A stretch of 64,000 nt of DNA from Heliocidaris tuberculata (Eukaryota; Echinodermata; Echinoidea; Camarodonta; Echinometridae): positions 4,853,759 to 4,917,758 of the forward strand of contig CM046847.1 of assembly GCA_025618425.1 (NCBI GenBank), in the 5' to 3' direction. Both the position numbers and the translations under genes were made by a program. The notes under the pieces are model-generated. The model was not told where the DNA came from. It worked only from the letters and a program-made list of their open reading frames with translations, and did no database searches. This document shows positions 60,700 through 64,000 of this stretch, in pieces; within the stretch, counting starts at the first letter, position 1, and every line of letters begins with the position of its first letter.

Positions 60700-62400
60700 A
60701 TTTGCGCTATAGCGCCTTCTTCAAAATGCCGCCCCCTCTGCCCCCTAGATACGCCACTGCATATTACTTTCTTTTCTCATCCCCCCCCCCTCTCTTTCTC
60801 TCTCCTGTTACTATTATTGCATTGCTCCGATTATCGGGGTGGGGGCACTGGTCTTTGTATGTGTCTGAAATGATTATTATAAGGAGCTTATGTGGCATTA
60901 TATTTGAGGGAGTGGGAGCCGTGTCACCTTATCACATTAATTCCTCCCTCACCCTTTCTTTCTTATTATTTCCCCCCTTTTTGTACTTTTCTTTTTCTTT
61001 GCCATTCGATTCGAGGGAAGCACGTGCCCCCCCCCCCCTTAAATCTACGCCACACGCCCGTAGTACTGTTGTTGTTTTTTATTTAATGTCAATGAGGCGG
61101 CTCATGAAACTGAAAGTTACACCGGCGAAAAAAAGAGGGTGATTGCTCATGAAATGAAGAATCAAAGAGCAGGCAACGAGGGTGGCCCCACCTAAACATC
61201 TGTCTGCTATAGCGACAATACTGAATATCTCATTTTTTTCCCCATATTAGTGCATTTTATTCACATTATTTTCACCCCATTAACATGATTTTTTAAAAAA
61301 GCTGTCTGTTGGCGCAAAACCCTCGTTGGGGCTTACAGCTGCCACGATGGGGCTTTCAGCAAGGACTCGATTCGTGTCTGAATTGCAAATTCCACCTGCG
61401 GGATCTTGTGTTTATCATGGTTCAGTAATTCAACGCGGGTCTTCACCATTCTGGAAATAATGAATGATCCAATTGTCATCAGTGCGATCCATATCTTTTG
61501 CTTTGTATCATCCGTCAGTGCTGTTTTCGATTTCGCAGCACATACATAATGGAACGTTGGCTTTTTCGGACGACCGTGCACGAGCCGCTTTCTTTTGTGT
61601 TTTATTATTTTATTGTACTTTCTTTTCTTCTTTTTTTTATCGGGGGGGGGGGGGGTGGGGGCTTAAGGCGAGGAGATACATTCACAAGTTTCTACCAGGG
61701 GTGTGTAGTTCTATCATATTGTCTCTCCAAAGTCAGTGATATATTTTCAGTTCAACATGTCAAAATCATACGGCTGGAGATGATCGGCAGGGGATGCCAC
61801 CTCGATGATCATGTATAATTTCTTTCTCTTCAGCGACCTTTCCCGGGCTTCATTTCAACTAAAATATTGGGTTAGGGTTGGGTTGCGCAATTCGAAAAGT
61901 GCAAGGAATTGCCCACGGAGTCACTGTCACCGGAGCATGTGTCGTACAACCGTCAAGTTGAGCAGAAAAGACATGATATAGGGGGGGGGGTAGAGAGAAG
62001 GAGTGTGCAAGACGCGTGGTAATTATAGGTAAAAAATCAGTATGGCACGCGCACATATCTGGACTAGCAATTTCTATTATGCCAAGCTAAAATCGGACAA
62101 AGGCGTAACGGCTCCCTTCAGCTCTGCTTGATCGATCCGGATGAGGGGAGAGGGTATTAGGCGACAGGTGCATGTACCCCCCTCCCAAAAAACAAAACAA
62201 AACACAAAACAAAACAAAACAAAACAAAACAAAACACAAAATCAAATCAACAATGGACCCTCAAATTTTGAAGGAAAAATAAAAGCCGTCATTGCTTAAT
62301 GAAGTGACAAATTGTCCCTCCGTGATTTTTTTTTTCCTTCTTTTTTAAAATCTGAGTTGGTTATTTTGATTTCTTCTCATTACGTTCCTGTTGTTCTCCC
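60700..62400. other. Intergenic sequence with poly-C/G runs
   Basis: A ctagatacgccactgca word at about 60745 and poly-C or poly-G runs at 60780, 61028, 61640 and 61981 match the homopolymer-linked repeat family. No gene seen. Confidence 0.45.
62190..62240 (+). repeat. (AAAAC)n microsatellite
   Basis: About nine aaaac units with small variations. Confidence 0.92.
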
Positions 62401-62409
62401 CTTTTTAAA

Positions 62410-63040
62410 TTAATTATACATGTAACTTATATAGCGCCAAATCCACTCTGTGGAGTGCTCAAGGCGCATGTAGAAATTAATTAAGAATTAAACAGAAACG
62501 TTTTTACATGATTTTTAAAAGAATCAGAAGTCATACACTTTTTGATGTCTTCAGGAAGGCTATTCCATAATTTAGGACATGCGTGGGCAAATGATCTTTC
62601 CCCTCAAGGTTTTGCGACTTTAGGAATCACAAGAGAACTGGAAGTGGATGAGCGCAAAGATCTCGCGTGGGTGTAATTTTGAATTAAAGAGGTATTGTAT
62701 TGGGGAGCAGAGCCATGAACGCAGTGAAAAGTGAGCAACAAAATTTTGAAAATAATGCAGTGTTTAACAGGGAGCCAGTGCAGCGACTGCAAAACAGGTG
62801 AGATATGGGTACGCTTGGTGGACAGAGTAACAATGCGAGCCGCAGTATTTTGAAGCTTCTGGAGCTTGGACAACAGATTTTGGGGTAAATTGAACAGAAG
62901 GGCATTGCCAAAGTCGAGACGGGAGGAAATTAAGGCGTGAACTATCTTTTCAGTGGCAGACTTGGACAAATATTTCCGAATAAAACCGATATTACGTAAT
63001 TGGTACCTAATTAAAATATGATACAAATGCTCATTTATGT
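62410..63040 (-). pseudogene. 5'-truncated L2/CR1-like non-LTR retrotransposon (3' end of the reverse transcriptase ORF)
   Basis: The minus-strand frame 63026-62604 encodes 140 residues that match the region just after the RT catalytic core in L2/CR1/jockey-like elements: SRLDFGNALLFNLP, LQKLQNTAARIVTLSTK, LHWLPVKHCIIFKILLLTF. The catalytic motifs are absent because the copy is truncated at its 5' end (about 63040). The 3' UTR (62604-62410) ends in the gcgctatataagt-type tail common to such elements. It cannot be autonomous. Confidence 0.85.
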
Positions 63041-63049
63041 TGTTGTTCA

Positions 63050-64000
63050 GAGGGTGTGTTTGTGTGTTTGGTGTTTGCTCTTTGGCATTTTTTTCAAAGA
63101 ACTGGTGAAGTGCTTTTGAAAAGCTACCATGAACTTATGCTGTTCATGACAAGTGTTATTTTGAATTGGGGCATCCCCCCCCCCGAAACTCCTCCCTAAT
63201 TGAGACTTTTTTTTTTTCATCAGATTTGTCGACAAATTTAGGCCGACATAAAGCCATTCCAAATGCATAGCAATTCCCCTGACAGCCTGGAGTTCATCTC
63301 ATGTTGACAAAAACAAAAACAAAAACAAATCGAACAAACGAGGTGTTGATGTGCGATACACTTCTTAATAGCTCATTATGGAAAACTGCTGCACGCACTT
63401 GGCGACAGCAAAAGTTAACAGTGATCCTATCATCGTTTGCCGTTATGGTAGTTTGCCGTTATGGTAAATTGCCTGATAAATGGGTTTAGTTTGGCTAATA
63501 TGGTTTGGCCAAAGCTGCGTTGCCATTAATTTAATTTCGTTAAAATGATCACTGAGCCGAGGGAATTAATGTGTATTCACCTCACTTTAGGCAATTGGCA
63601 TTTTGAATAATTGGCTACTTCAAACTTGTGGAAAACAAACATCACAGCAAGGAGTTTGATAGTTCACTTAGATGGGCGTATACAGGATCTGACTATACAG
63701 GATTTAACATATTCATGGCCTTTAAAAAAAAACAAATTCGAATCATTTTTTTTTTTTTTGCTTTATAGCTGACAGCAGCATCCTCTTGCATTTTTTATAA
63801 TTTATTTATTTATTTATTTTTAATTTTAAAGTTGAGTATGAGGTACCGAGACCGAGGTCAAGAGCGTTGGGTTATATTTTATTATACTAATTCGGCATAA
63901 GATAAGGTCTCGAGGTCGAGATCGAGAACGTGACATCGAAATAGACCGGTTCTGTAATGTATTCAAATTATGCACATTTCTTCTCTGAGCACCTAGTGAC
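63050..64000. other. AT-rich sequence, nothing recognised
   Basis: Only short ORFs and a few homopolymer runs. Confidence 0.45.
63797..63832 (+). repeat. (TTTA)n microsatellite
   Basis: Short ttta repeats of about 30 bp. Confidence 0.8.

Overview
This window is eukaryotic genomic DNA from a marine invertebrate, most likely an echinoderm of sea-urchin type. The grounds are a spliced gene with clean GT/AG introns, an ATOH8/net-type bHLH gene, tRNA-derived SINEs, an L2/CR1-like retrotransposon tail, many short terminal-inverted-repeat (TIR) elements, abundant microsatellites and recurrent words such as TAGGCCTA and ACATGTACATGT. The species call is inference from style, not from a search. There is no bacterial or phage gene layout, no operon and no CRISPR array.

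Layout. 1-7.2 kb is intergenic: a TIR element (1.18-1.55 kb), CT/CA/GA/CAT microsatellites and a tRNA-derived SINE (about 4.2-4.37 kb). At 7.35-8.66 kb on the minus strand lies the main coding exon of an ATOH8-like bHLH transcription factor; its 3' exon is not identified. 8.7-14.8 kb is intergenic with simple repeats. 14.8-25.4 kb is a transposon nest: a 3.06-kb element with perfect 58-bp TIRs and subterminal tandem arrays; a related 1-kb TIR element; a foldback element; and two consecutive copies of an element of about 2.1 kb that carries a tRNA-Gly-like sequence, one copy interrupted by a TTAA-targeted MITE.

27.6-42.5 kb on the plus strand is a gene of at least 11 coding exons. All junctions are GT/AG, all phases agree, and the total is 1486 codons. 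It encodes an acidic/Ser-rich N-terminus, a Pro-rich segment, a MIF4G-like helical region (about residues 453-705) and a long Q/P/G/S/W-rich tail in one 2.3-kb terminal exon. Its introns have collected a Mutator-like foldback element with a 9-bp target duplication, SINEs, a telomere-like tract, TTCGCGAA repeats and several MITEs. The sequence after the stop (42.5-50.6 kb) is largely unique with degenerate tandem arrays and may include a long 3' UTR.

50.7-58.1 kb is low complexity: 0.9 kb of CT repeats, a palindromic TTCATAATTCCGAA element, a 27-bp minisatellite of 43 units, 1.2 kb of T-rich degenerate repeat, an inverted-repeat element and a (GAA)n tract of about 240 bp. 58.4-64 kb holds more MITEs, one nested inside another with a recognisable empty site elsewhere in the window, and a 5'-truncated L2/CR1-like reverse transcriptase fragment on the minus strand.

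The two genes show no functional link. The most informative content is the set of internally documented transposon insertions: occupied versus empty sites for TTAA and TAAT targets, and a 9-bp target duplication.
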